Assembly: GCA_913043885.1 (NCBI GenBank)
Contig: CAJWOB010000018.1
Span: forward strand, 1-16,143
Length of the DNA stretch: 16,143 bases
Direction of reading: 5' to 3'
DNA from: an uncultured Spirochaetaceae bacterium
GTDB lineage: Bacteria > Spirochaetota > Spirochaetia > SZUA-6 > Bin103
The translations under genes and the position numbers were made by a program. A model generated the notes under the pieces. That model was not told where the DNA came from. It saw only the letters and a program-made list of their open reading frames with translations, and made no database searches. This document shows positions 7,775 through 15,564 of this stretch, piece by piece. Position 1 is the first letter of the stretch, and the number at the start of each line of letters is the position of its first letter.

Positions 7775-8152
7775 ATGGGAAGCCCAGGTGACACTTCCGC
7801 GCGGAGCTACACGATGGGCGAGGTGTGTGAGCTGCTGGGAATCCGGCCGCACACCATCCGCTACTGGGAACGCTCGGTGCCGTTCATCGCTGCCCGACGA
7901 AATGCGTTCGGGCGGCGGGTGTTCGGCGCGCGCGAGGTGAGCATGCTCCACCGCCTGCGCTATCTCATCGTCGACGGCGGAAACTCGACCCGGGAAGCGG
8001 CCGATCTGCTCTGGCGAGAGCTGAGTGACGGCTCGCAGGATGCCCGGGGAGCAATCGGCAAGATGCGGGCCGACCTGCTGGACGCCCGCAACCGGGCACA
8101 GCGTCGACTGCAGGCAGTGCGGCGGCGGGCAGTAGACCGCGATCCCAGCTAG
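7775..8152 (+). CDS. Small MerR-type helix-turn-helix regulator
   Basis: This is a 125-residue DNA-binding protein. A MerR-type winged helix-turn-helix spans about 12-80: YTMGEVCELLGIRPHTIRYWE (helix-turn-helix), a wing region around the double-R segment RRNAFGRRVFGAREV, then a helix with LRYLIVDGGNSTREAADLL. A short basic C-terminal helix (about 90-120) could be a dimerisation coiled coil. No effector domain or metal-binding cysteine cluster follows; the only cysteine is C18 in the HTH, so the signal is not evident. The first ATG (7775) is chosen. A second in-frame ATG at 7814 would remove thirteen residues ahead of the HTH and is also possible. The gene starts 17 bp after der and ends 6 bp before the pyrophosphorylase gene, so it may belong to that unit and regulate it or act elsewhere. 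Its target cannot be inferred. Confidence 0.85.
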   Translation: MGSPGDTSARSYTMGEVCELLGIRPHTIRYWERSVPFIAARRNAFGRRVFGAREVSMLHRLRYLIVDGGNSTREAADLLWRELSDGSQDARGAIGKMRADLLDARNRAQRRLQAVRRRAVDRDPS

Positions 8153-8158
8153 CTATCG

Positions 8159-9559
8159 ATGGAGCCTCAGGCCGCCCGTGAGCGGCTGGCCGCCGCCGAC
8201 CACGACGACCTGTTCGCTCACTGGGATGCACGTCCCGCGGGCGCGCGCCGCCAGCTTGAGGCATCGCTGCGGCTGCTGGACGACGATGCCTTTGCGCTGA
8301 TCGCGCGGCTTCAGGCCGTCACCCAGGAAGGCGAGGACGCGGCGGGTACGGGCGGCAGCGGAGGCACTCTGACCGCGGCTCCCGTCCTGATGCCGGTCGA
8401 CGCGGAGCTGGGCAGGCTGCGGGAGCAGGGCGAGGAGGTGCTGCGCGGCGGCGTATGCGGCTGCCTCACGGTCGCCGGTGGGCAGGGCACCCGGCTTGGC
8501 ATCGGCGGGCCGAAGGGAGTGTTCCCGGTAAGCCCGGTCCGCAACGCCTCTCTGTTCCAGGTGTTCGCGGAGAAGCTGCGGGCGGCGGAGCGCCGCTACG
8601 GCACCACCGTGCCCTGGTTTGTCATGACCAGCCCGCTCAACCACGCCGAAACCGAGGCATTCTTTCAAGATAACGAATTCTTCGGTCTGCGTGAGGGTGC
8701 GGTTACGTTTTTCCCACAGGGGATGCATCCGGTGTTCGACCAACAGGGACGGCTGATGATGGCGGCCGATGGTGGGCTGACGCAGGCCCCCGATGGCCAC
8801 GGCGGCGTACTCAGGGCGCTGCGTATCGCCGCGGCGGATCAGCTGGCGAGTGCCGGCGTGCGCTATCTGTTCTACGGCCAGGTGGACAATCCGCTGCTGA
8901 CCTTCCCGGACCCGGTGTTCGTGGCCGCGCACCAGGCGGCTGGGTCGCAGTTGTCGACCAAGGTGGTGGCCAGGAAGTCCGCGGAGGAGAAGATGGGCGT
9001 GCCCTGCCTCCGGGACGGCGCGCCAGAGATCGTCGAGTATTCGGATATCGACTCGGAGATGGCGGCCGCTCGGGACGGGCAAGGGAACCTGCTGTTGGCG
9101 TTCGGCTCGATCGCGGCGCATGTCATGGACGTGCCGGCGCTGTTCGACTGGGAGAGCCGCCTGCCGCTGCACGTGGCCCGCAAGGAAGCGGAAGTGCTGG
9201 TGCCAACTGCAGCGGGGGCGACGGTGGAGCGATCCACGGTCATCAAATACGAGCACTTCGTCTTCGATGCCATCCAGCGCGCCCGCTCACCCCTGTTCGT
9301 GGCGTGCGAACGCGCCGAGGAATTCGCGCCGCTGAAGAACGAGACCGGCGACGACTCGATCGCAACGTGCCGGCAGGGGCAATCGGACAAGTACCGGGGC
9401 TGGTGCGAGCAGGCCGGCATTCCGGTGGCGCGTGTCGATGCCGATGGGCAACCGGTGCTGGTAGAGGTGTCGCCGTTGTTTGCGGACTCCGTCGCGGAGC
9501 TGAAGACCCGCCTGCAGAACACCGTTACTAGGATAGATGAGACTAGCCTGTTTGCGTGA
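8159..9559 (+). CDS. Eukaryotic-type UDP-N-acetylhexosamine/UDP-sugar pyrophosphorylase
   Basis: Members of the UDPGP/UAP1 family make UDP-GlcNAc (or UDP-GalNAc, UDP-glucose) from UTP and the sugar 1-phosphate, supplying precursors for peptidoglycan and surface glycans. The 466 residues show a helical N-terminal cap (about 1-95) and the nucleotide-binding loop AGGQGTRLG (106-114) with GGPKG (116-120). Also present are FVMTSPLN, FFPQGMHPVFD, the APDGHGG sugar loop (210-216), the metal-binding GQVDNPL (240-246), KYEHFVFD (363-370) and the lysine of PLKN (391-394). These all correspond to human UAP1 landmarks. This family is distinct from the usual bacterial GlmU, which carries an extra acetyltransferase domain. 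The exact sugar specificity is not certain. The start ATG lies 6 bp after the MerR-type gene, and the 3' end overlaps the next gene by 23 bp. Confidence 0.92.
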   Translation: MEPQAARERLAAADHDDLFAHWDARPAGARRQLEASLRLLDDDAFALIARLQAVTQEGEDAAGTGGSGGTLTAAPVLMPVDAELGRLREQGEEVLRGGVCGCLTVAGGQGTRLGIGGPKGVFPVSPVRNASLFQVFAEKLRAAERRYGTTVPWFVMTSPLNHAETEAFFQDNEFFGLREGAVTFFPQGMHPVFDQQGRLMMAADGGLTQAPDGHGGVLRALRIAAADQLASAGVRYLFYGQVDNPLLTFPDPVFVAAHQAAGSQLSTKVVARKSAEEKMGVPCLRDGAPEIVEYSDIDSEMAAARDGQGNLLLAFGSIAAHVMDVPALFDWESRLPLHVARKEAEVLVPTAAGATVERSTVIKYEHFVFDAIQRARSPLFVACERAEEFAPLKNETGDDSIATCRQGQSDKYRGWCEQAGIPVARVDADGQPVLVEVSPLFADSVAELKTRLQNTVTRIDETSLFA

Positions 9560-10862
9560 CCGGCGCCTCTCCGTCTGGCTGGCCATGGGGGCGGTGGTGT
9601 CGCTCGCTGGACATGCCGCTGCCGGCACCCTCCCGGCAACGGTGGCGGCACGCGCTGCGGCCGCCGACCTAATCGTCGCCTCCGTCGACGACTGGATCTC
9701 ACTCGTGCCCTACGCCACCGGCGGAGGGGACGGCGGGACCGTCCGTGTGTCGAGCGCCGCCTCTGCGGAGGCGGTCTACCTGCTGTTTGCCACCAACGGC
9801 GGAGAGGCATCATCGGCTCGGCACGACCGAGACGACATCGTTCGCAGCGGCACGCTCATTCTCAAGCGCAGCCGTGAGAGCGGCGAGCTGATGCAGGCCA
9901 AGCTGTTCCTGCGCGATCAAATCGGGTCGTTCGCGCGGGTGTTCCCCCGCGGCGAGCGCAGCGTCGTCGACCTGTACCTCTTCGGGGAGCGGCTGTACGG
10001 CGCGGTGCCGCTGCCGGTGCCGCTTGCGCAGCTGGCGACGATGCCGCTGTCGCGGCTCATGGAGCTGACCGAGCGCACCATCGACTGGCCGCTGGTGATG
10101 CACGATGAGCAGCGCCCCGCCGATCGGCGGGGGGTGGAGCTCATCGAGGCGATACGCCCCCAGCTTCCGCACCTCACCGATGCCGACGACGGCGCGATGG
10201 ATGCCGGCGGCAACTACGTGTTCATCGAGACCGGCGAGCTGCAACCTCTGGCGGAGCGCGGATTCAACTGCTCGGGATTCTGCAAGTGGGTGATCGACGG
10301 CTACTACCACCCGATCGAGGGCGCGTTCACCGACATCGCCGAGCTCAAGCGCAAGGACCTGGAGCTACGCGGCAACCGGTGGAGCACCTGGTATGAGGCG
10401 CTACGCGACCCGTTTTTTGGGCTCGACTGGGCGCGCAATCTTGCCGCCACCCTCGACCGAGCACGCATCGGCCGCGACGTGGACCCGGAGGCTGGCGACG
10501 TGCGAGAGGTCGACTTCGCCACCTATGTGGAGGATATCGGCTACCCACTGGAGTCTATCGACCTCACCCTGTACACGCTGACGGTGCGCAAGCCCGGCCG
10601 CTTCTACGTTGGCTCCATCAACCGCGAGTTCGGCAGCGCGCCGGTCCTCCGCCAGCACAGCCATCTGGCGGTGTTCTTTCCCTACATAGACGCAGCAGGC
10701 GCGTTCCGGGTAGTGCAGGTCGACCGCAACCTCGAGCGGACCACTGCATCGCTGATAAGGCGCTACCCAGGGGCCTATATCCATCTGACGGCGATCGATG
10801 CCCACGGCGAGTTCCATCACGGGCTGGTGGCGGCGCAGGGTGCGCCGTCGTTGGGCCACTAG
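9537..10862 (+). CDS. Exported protein with possible NlpC/P60-like Cys/His core
   Basis: This 441-residue protein has a signal peptide: basic start with RDRR, hydrophobic core at about 11-25, probable cleavage near AAAG (27-30). It is therefore expected in the periplasm. I do not recognise the family by name. The first half (about 45-200) has many short beta stretches. A motif FNCSGFCKW (243-251) resembles the DCSGFV nucleophile motif of NlpC/P60 cell-wall peptidases, with C245 as candidate nucleophile. About 130 residues later LRQHSHLAVFFPY (371-383) resembles the histidine strand (H374 or H376), and FRVVQVDRN could provide a third polar residue. This assignment is inference. The ATG at 9537 is chosen because it gives a complete signal peptide, and it overlaps the upstream gene by 23 bp, so translational coupling is likely. 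It is placed between a UDP-GlcNAc enzyme and envelope genes, which fits a wall-active role. Confidence 0.75.
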   Translation: MRLACLRDRRLSVWLAMGAVVSLAGHAAAGTLPATVAARAAAADLIVASVDDWISLVPYATGGGDGGTVRVSSAASAEAVYLLFATNGGEASSARHDRDDIVRSGTLILKRSRESGELMQAKLFLRDQIGSFARVFPRGERSVVDLYLFGERLYGAVPLPVPLAQLATMPLSRLMELTERTIDWPLVMHDEQRPADRRGVELIEAIRPQLPHLTDADDGAMDAGGNYVFIETGELQPLAERGFNCSGFCKWVIDGYYHPIEGAFTDIAELKRKDLELRGNRWSTWYEALRDPFFGLDWARNLAATLDRARIGRDVDPEAGDVREVDFATYVEDIGYPLESIDLTLYTLTVRKPGRFYVGSINREFGSAPVLRQHSHLAVFFPYIDAAGAFRVVQVDRNLERTTASLIRRYPGAYIHLTAIDAHGEFHHGLVAAQGAPSLGH

Positions 10863-10898
10863 CACCCGTTTGAGGGCCCCGTCGGTGCCCACCAGGCG

Positions 10899-10927
10899 TG
10901 GATATCGCGAAGGGCCTGCGCTACCAT
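10899..10927 (+). promoter_or_regulatory. Candidate promoter giving a leaderless TPR-gene transcript
   Basis: TGGATA (10899-10904, 4 of 6 to -35) is followed after 17 bp by TACCAT (10922-10927, 4 of 6 to -10). Transcription would start at about 10934-10935, which is the A of the ATG. The 72-bp gap upstream of this gene otherwise contains only GC-rich sequence, with no clear terminator. Confidence 0.35.
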
Positions 10928-10934
10928 ATTGAAG

Positions 10935-13856
10935 ATGAGGCGCTGGATCGTCGCGATCCTCGCTGCCCCGGCGCTTCTCGTCACCGCCGCGCACGACGAT
11001 CGCGACCTCTTCGAAGAAGCGGAACGTCAGTATCTTGCCGGCAGCTACCAGGTAGCGCTGAGCCGCTTTCAGGAGCTGGTGGACCAACATCCGCTGTCGC
11101 CGTACGCCGCCGACGCGCGCTTCCGCAGTGGCGTCGCGTTGGTGCGGCTAGGTCGCTATAGCGACGCCGCTCCCGTTCTCGAGGCGCTGCAGGGCGAGGC
11201 GGCCACCGTCGACCGGCTCCGCACCGCTCCTTTCTGGCTAGCCATCGCGCTGTTTCATCAGTCCGAGCTGGAGCGCAGCGCTGCGCTGCTCCGCCAGTTG
11301 GTCGCCCAGCCCGATATCCAGCGCACCAACACCGAGGTCTACGAGCAGAGCCTGTGGTACCTGGCGCGGGCCGAGATCGCGCGCGAGCAACACGACGCGG
11401 CGGAGCTGCCGTTGCGACGCCTGATAGGCATCGGTGGGTCGGCGGCCGATGAGGTGCCGGTGCTACTCGCCTTCGTGCTCAGCAAGGCGGGCGACCATGC
11501 CGCTGTCGTCGAGCTGGCACGGGCCTATCCACCTGCGGCGATTGGCAGCGCGGTGCTGCGGAACCAGTACCGCGCCTACCACGCGCACGCCCTCTGGGAG
11601 AGCGGGGCAACCGACGCGGCCGTCGCGCTGTACCAGGTGCTAATCGAGGAACCGGAGCTCGAAGCTACCGTTGCATCTGCCACACTGCGCCGCCTGTTCA
11701 TCGCCGCCAGGCGGCGCGGCGATCTGCAGGCGATGGACCGCTATACCCTGGCGGCGGAGACGAGCCTGAGCACGGAACCGCAGCTGCTGGCCGACTTCTG
11801 GCTGCGGCTCGGCGTGGACAACGCCCAGCGCGGCAACCACGACCTTGCGGACCTGTTCCTGGATCGGGTGTGGGCGCGGGGTGGCCGCGGTCGTACTGCC
11901 ACCGTCGCCGCGCTGTACCTGTCCGACACCAGGCTAGCCTTGGGCGCCGACGCCTCCGGAGTGCTGGAAGAGCACCTGCGTCGCGACCCGGAGCTACCGT
12001 GGCTCGTGGACGCCCGGCTCGGCGACCTGGCGATGGCTGCCGGGCGGTTCGCGGATGCGGCCGGACGGTACCAGACGGCCCTGAAGTCGCTCGGCGCCGC
12101 CGATCCATCGGCCGAGGATCTGGCGGCGCTCGAATACCCTCTTGCCTACGCGCTGTTCCGGGCCGGCGACCTGTCAAGGGCTCTCGACCGGGTGCAGGAG
12201 GCATCGACTCGGCTCGGCTCGGCTATCGCCGCCACCGCCTCCCCTGCCGCCGACCTTACGCGCCTGCGGTCACTCATTCTGGCCGCTCAGGGGCGGTCGA
12301 GCGACGCCCTCGATGCCAGCGCCGCCTACCTGGCGCAGGTGCCAGGCGATTGGGCAGCGCAGCTCGATCACCTGCGGCTGCTCTACCGCGAGCGCCGCTG
12401 GCTGGAGCTGCAGTCGCGGGCAGACCAGCTGCCGGTGGCCGGTGCACCGGCCGACGCCGTCGTGGTTGCCCGCTATCTATCCGGCATTGCGGCGGTGGCC
12501 CAGAATCGCCCGACCGAGGCGTTGGGGCGGCTAGAAGCCATCGACGCCGGTGCCGCCGACGAGGCGGGGTTGAGCCTGATCCACCCCTACGTCGCCTACT
12601 ACCGTGGCTGGGCCCTGCTGCAACTCGGCCGCCCGGACGCCGCGGCAGCGGTCCTTCGTGAGGCGGCGCAACGACTAGGCCCGAACGAGATTGCCGATCG
12701 TATCGGCGTGCTGCAGGGCGAGGCGCTGTTTGCCGCTGGCAGCTATCGCCAGGCGCTCGAACCGCTGGCCGCGGTGCCCGCATCCAGCCCGCTGGCGGCG
12801 CGCGCCGCATACTTCCGCGCCAAGAGCTATGCCAACGCCGGCCAGGCGGCGGACGCCATCGCCGCCTACCGAGCCCTGCTGCAGACCCACCGTGGCGACG
12901 CACTGGCTGCCGATGCGCAGTTCGAGCTCGCCGGCGTCCTGGCCGCGAATGGTGATGCCGCAGCGGCGGAGCAGGCCTACCAGGTCGTCGTCGACCGCTA
13001 CCCGGTGAGCCCGCTGCGGGAAGATGCCGCGTTCCGCCGCGGTGAGGTACTACTCGCGGCTGGGGCGCCGGGTGCAGAGCAGGCATTCACCGACTACCGC
13101 CGCCGGTTTCCGGAAGGCCGACTGGTGGACGCCGCACTGTACTGGGGAGGCGTGGCCGCCGCCCGCGGCGGCGAGACCTACCGCGCCGTCCTGCTGTGGG
13201 AGCTCCTACTCGAGCGTCCACCCGCCATGGGGGTGGTGGTGGGCGGCGCGGAGCAGTTCCGCGGAGCGGCTCGCAGCGACGTCGCGGAGATCTACATTGA
13301 ACAGGGCGACTACGCGGCGGCCCTCGGCCATCTGCAAACGTTGGCGCAGGAGGCGGGGCAGGGTGCGGCCGCCCGGCGCGTCCGCGACCGCGCCAACGAG
13401 GTGCGGTTCCTCCTCAGCGGCCTGGACGCGCGCGAGGCGGATCTTGCCGCCACCATCGATCGCGAGGGCGGCGCGTTTACCGCCACCGGGCGTCAGGCGA
13501 TGCTGGCGCTGGCACGCATCTACGTGCTGCAACGAGACATTCCCGATCCCCAGGCGCTGCCGATGCTGGACGATCTGGTCGGGTCGGAGACGGCCGAAAC
13601 ACCGCAGGCGCTGTTCCTGACCGGTGAGCTCCATCGGCGCCGGGCCGAACCGGTGGAAGCAGCGCGCGCTTTCCTGGAGGTCGCGGCGGTCGCCGCTGGC
13701 GAGCCGGACCTGACCGCGACAGCCCTGGTGCGTGCCGTGGAGATGCTGCTCCAGGTCGGGCGCCGTGGCGACGCGGTACAGATCCACGCCCGGTTGGCGG
13801 AGCTGTTCCCGGATTCAGAGTGGGAGGAGCAGTCACGGGGGCTGCTGGCACGATGA
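10935..13856 (+). CDS. Large exported TPR-repeat protein
   Basis: This 973-residue protein starts with a signal peptide (MRRWIVAILAAPALLVTAA, cleavage near residue 19) and is then almost entirely helical hairpins of the tetratricopeptide type. The clearest repeats are near 25-60 (AERQYLAGSYQVALSRFQEL), 360-385, 400-425, 555-580, 590-615, 625-650, 660-690, 785-805 and 890-915. The first repeat and those around 625-700 follow the TPR_6 pattern seen in CpoB/YbgF and BamD (YPxSPxxxDAxFRxGxxLLxxG). No catalytic domain is seen, so it is probably a periplasmic scaffold. The ATG at 10935 is preferred over an in-frame TTG at 10929, which adds only two residues. The stop overlaps the next gene's start by ATGA, so the two products are likely made together and may form a complex. 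GC content and codon use match the neighbours. Confidence 0.88.
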   Translation: MRRWIVAILAAPALLVTAAHDDRDLFEEAERQYLAGSYQVALSRFQELVDQHPLSPYAADARFRSGVALVRLGRYSDAAPVLEALQGEAATVDRLRTAPFWLAIALFHQSELERSAALLRQLVAQPDIQRTNTEVYEQSLWYLARAEIAREQHDAAELPLRRLIGIGGSAADEVPVLLAFVLSKAGDHAAVVELARAYPPAAIGSAVLRNQYRAYHAHALWESGATDAAVALYQVLIEEPELEATVASATLRRLFIAARRRGDLQAMDRYTLAAETSLSTEPQLLADFWLRLGVDNAQRGNHDLADLFLDRVWARGGRGRTATVAALYLSDTRLALGADASGVLEEHLRRDPELPWLVDARLGDLAMAAGRFADAAGRYQTALKSLGAADPSAEDLAALEYPLAYALFRAGDLSRALDRVQEASTRLGSAIAATASPAADLTRLRSLILAAQGRSSDALDASAAYLAQVPGDWAAQLDHLRLLYRERRWLELQSRADQLPVAGAPADAVVVARYLSGIAAVAQNRPTEALGRLEAIDAGAADEAGLSLIHPYVAYYRGWALLQLGRPDAAAAVLREAAQRLGPNEIADRIGVLQGEALFAAGSYRQALEPLAAVPASSPLAARAAYFRAKSYANAGQAADAIAAYRALLQTHRGDALAADAQFELAGVLAANGDAAAAEQAYQVVVDRYPVSPLREDAAFRRGEVLLAAGAPGAEQAFTDYRRRFPEGRLVDAALYWGGVAAARGGETYRAVLLWELLLERPPAMGVVVGGAEQFRGAARSDVAEIYIEQGDYAAALGHLQTLAQEAGQGAAARRVRDRANEVRFLLSGLDAREADLAATIDREGGAFTATGRQAMLALARIYVLQRDIPDPQALPMLDDLVGSETAETPQALFLTGELHRRRAEPVEAARAFLEVAAVAAGEPDLTATALVRAVEMLLQVGRRGDAVQIHARLAELFPDSEWEEQSRGLLAR

Positions 13857-15535
13857 GCAATCTACGACGTGGTGCGGCGTCGGCGTTGGCAATCGCCATG
13901 GCTTGGATGGGTGCCACAGCGCTCATGGCACAGGAGGCTGCGACGGATGACGCCGCCCCCGAGATCGTGCTGCCGCCGATGGTGTTGGACCTCCGCCCCC
14001 CCGGTCCTGAGGAGGTCGAAGCGGGCCTTCCTCCCGCCGAGGAGCTGTTGCCGCCCGACGGCAGCGGGCCACTTCCCACGCTCGGCGAGCTAGCGGTGCC
14101 GCTGCCAGCGCCGCAGCTCTCCGATGGCACGCCGTCCCCGCTCCCGGGAGCGGTCGCCACGCCGGCTGCCGGCGGCGCACAGCCGGTGCAGGTGTCGGCG
14201 ACGCTCGGTGCCGGCAGTCTGTCTCAGCTATCCGCCAGTGTGGATGTGCTCTCTTGGGGCGTCCTGCCGGCCTACCGTCTGCACTTCAGTCATGACGCGG
14301 CGGATGGCGTGCGGGGAGTGTTGCCGGTAGGGGGCGGGGGCCAGCGCGGCGCAGATCGCCTGAGCGGCGAGCTGCGCACGGTGCTGGGGCCGCTGGACGT
14401 GGTGGTGGACGCGAGCGCCGAGGCCACTGCTCGTGGGCTGCAGGGGCAAACGGCCGCGGGCCCGGACGCATTCACCGAGCTGGGCACCAACACCGCGCAC
14501 GGTGGCATCCACTTCGACACCGCCGAGCTGTGGCCGGTAGTGTTCGAGGCCTCGTTGGCGGCGAGCAGCGTCGGCGCGACGCTACAGGGCAGCAGCCCGG
14601 CATCCCTCAACGACGTAGAGCTGGCGCCTCGTGTGGGGCTGCAGTGGGCGACGGATCAGCTGCGACTCGGCCTGGAGGCGCGCTACGGGTTGCGCGTCGG
14701 GACCGGTACCGGTGAGCTGGAGCCCGCCACGCAGCAGACGGACCACGGAGTCGCCGTCGCCGCCGAGGCAGTGCTTCATCAGCCGACGTACTCCCTCGCT
14801 GCCGAGGTAGCGTGGCGGTGGGGGACGGTGGGGCACCGCGTGCCGTTTCACCTCGCCTTCGACGCCACCCCAGCTCCGGGTCTTGCCCTTTCCGTCAGCG
14901 GCGGGCACCGGGTCGGCGAGCATCGACTTGCCGCCGCTCTTGCCCTTCCCTATTCGCGCCCGCTGCTGCTCGCTGACAGCTCACAATGGTATGCGGAGGT
15001 GGCAGCCAGGATCGGACTGGGCGGGCCGCTGTCGTTGCTGGCCGGTACGACGCTGCTGGTCGACGACGGAGAGCCGATCAACGCTGGCGAGATCACCACC
15101 GGCACCTTCGTGGGGCTCTTCGACATCGTCCAGCAGCAACAGCTGCACATCACACCGAGCCTCGCCGTCAGCTACGTGGGCAGCCAGTTCCGCGCGGAGC
15201 TATCGGCGGCGTTCGAGCTCTGGGACGTGGCCCCGTACCGGCCGCTGGCGACGATCGCCGGCGATGTGGCGTACCGGAACGCCGCCGGCACCATCGGTGC
15301 CGAGCTCTCGGCGGAGTGGAGCTCGGTGCCGTCGCTGGCGAAGGTGACCAGTGCCGCGCTGCCGCTGCTTTCGTTGGAGGCCTTCTGGCAGCTGGCACCC
15401 TCTACCCGCGCAATAGTCGGCGCTACCGATCTGTTGGAGCCCTTCGTGGGCGAACGGATCGCTCTGCCCACCGCATTGAGCGGCTACCGGGACCCCGGCC
15501 TGCGCCTATTCCTACAACTCCAGGTGTCGTTATGA
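13853..15535 (+). CDS. Predicted outer-membrane beta-barrel with proline-rich N-terminus
   Basis: This 560-residue protein has a signal peptide (cleavage likely after LMA at 24-26). A proline/glutamate-rich segment follows (about 36-105), and then about 450 residues of alternating polar/hydrophobic strands with aromatic and glycine turns, typical of an outer-membrane barrel. Examples are ELRTVLGPLDVVVDASAEA, RVGLQWATDQLRLGLEARYG and HITPSLAVSYVGSQFRAELSA. The C-terminal strand LRLFLQLQVSL ends in leucine rather than the usual phenylalanine. Just after the signal peptide, EIVLPPMV (37-44) resembles a Ton-box-like stretch. I do not recognise the family. The ATG at 13853 is chosen because it overlaps the TPR stop (ATGA) and gives a complete signal peptide; an in-frame upstream start would spoil it. 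The ExbB/TolQ-like gene follows 28 bp later, suggesting energy coupling. Confidence 0.75.
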   Translation: MSNLRRGAASALAIAMAWMGATALMAQEAATDDAAPEIVLPPMVLDLRPPGPEEVEAGLPPAEELLPPDGSGPLPTLGELAVPLPAPQLSDGTPSPLPGAVATPAAGGAQPVQVSATLGAGSLSQLSASVDVLSWGVLPAYRLHFSHDAADGVRGVLPVGGGGQRGADRLSGELRTVLGPLDVVVDASAEATARGLQGQTAAGPDAFTELGTNTAHGGIHFDTAELWPVVFEASLAASSVGATLQGSSPASLNDVELAPRVGLQWATDQLRLGLEARYGLRVGTGTGELEPATQQTDHGVAVAAEAVLHQPTYSLAAEVAWRWGTVGHRVPFHLAFDATPAPGLALSVSGGHRVGEHRLAAALALPYSRPLLLADSSQWYAEVAARIGLGGPLSLLAGTTLLVDDGEPINAGEITTGTFVGLFDIVQQQQLHITPSLAVSYVGSQFRAELSAAFELWDVAPYRPLATIAGDVAYRNAAGTIGAELSAEWSSVPSLAKVTSAALPLLSLEAFWQLAPSTRAIVGATDLLEPFVGERIALPTALSGYRDPGLRLFLQLQVSL

Positions 15536-15564
15536 CGGTGTCGCAGTTTCGAGGAGGGAAGTGA
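15532..15564 (+). CDS. Possible ten-codon mini-ORF bridging barrel and ExbB genes
   Basis: ATG at 15532 overlaps the barrel gene stop (ATGA). The frame reads ten codons (MTVSQFRGGK) and ends in TGA at 15562-15564, which overlaps the ATG of the ExbB/TolQ-like gene. It contains that gene's Shine-Dalgarno sequence. It could let terminating ribosomes pass straight on to the next cistron, or it could be chance. The peptide itself has no recognisable function. Confidence 0.3.
   Translation: MTVSQFRGGK
15551..15557 (+). promoter_or_regulatory. Strong ribosome binding site of the ExbB/TolQ-like gene
   Basis: GAGGAGG sits six bases before the ATG at 15564. It is the best Shine-Dalgarno match in the window and suggests that this subunit is made in excess over the barrel, as expected for a multimeric proton channel. 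Confidence 0.7.

Noticed and set aside
8153..9256. A 367-codon minus-strand frame opposite the pyrophosphorylase gene
   Set aside because: It is a composition shadow of a well-recognised gene, with no start context, domain or signal peptide.
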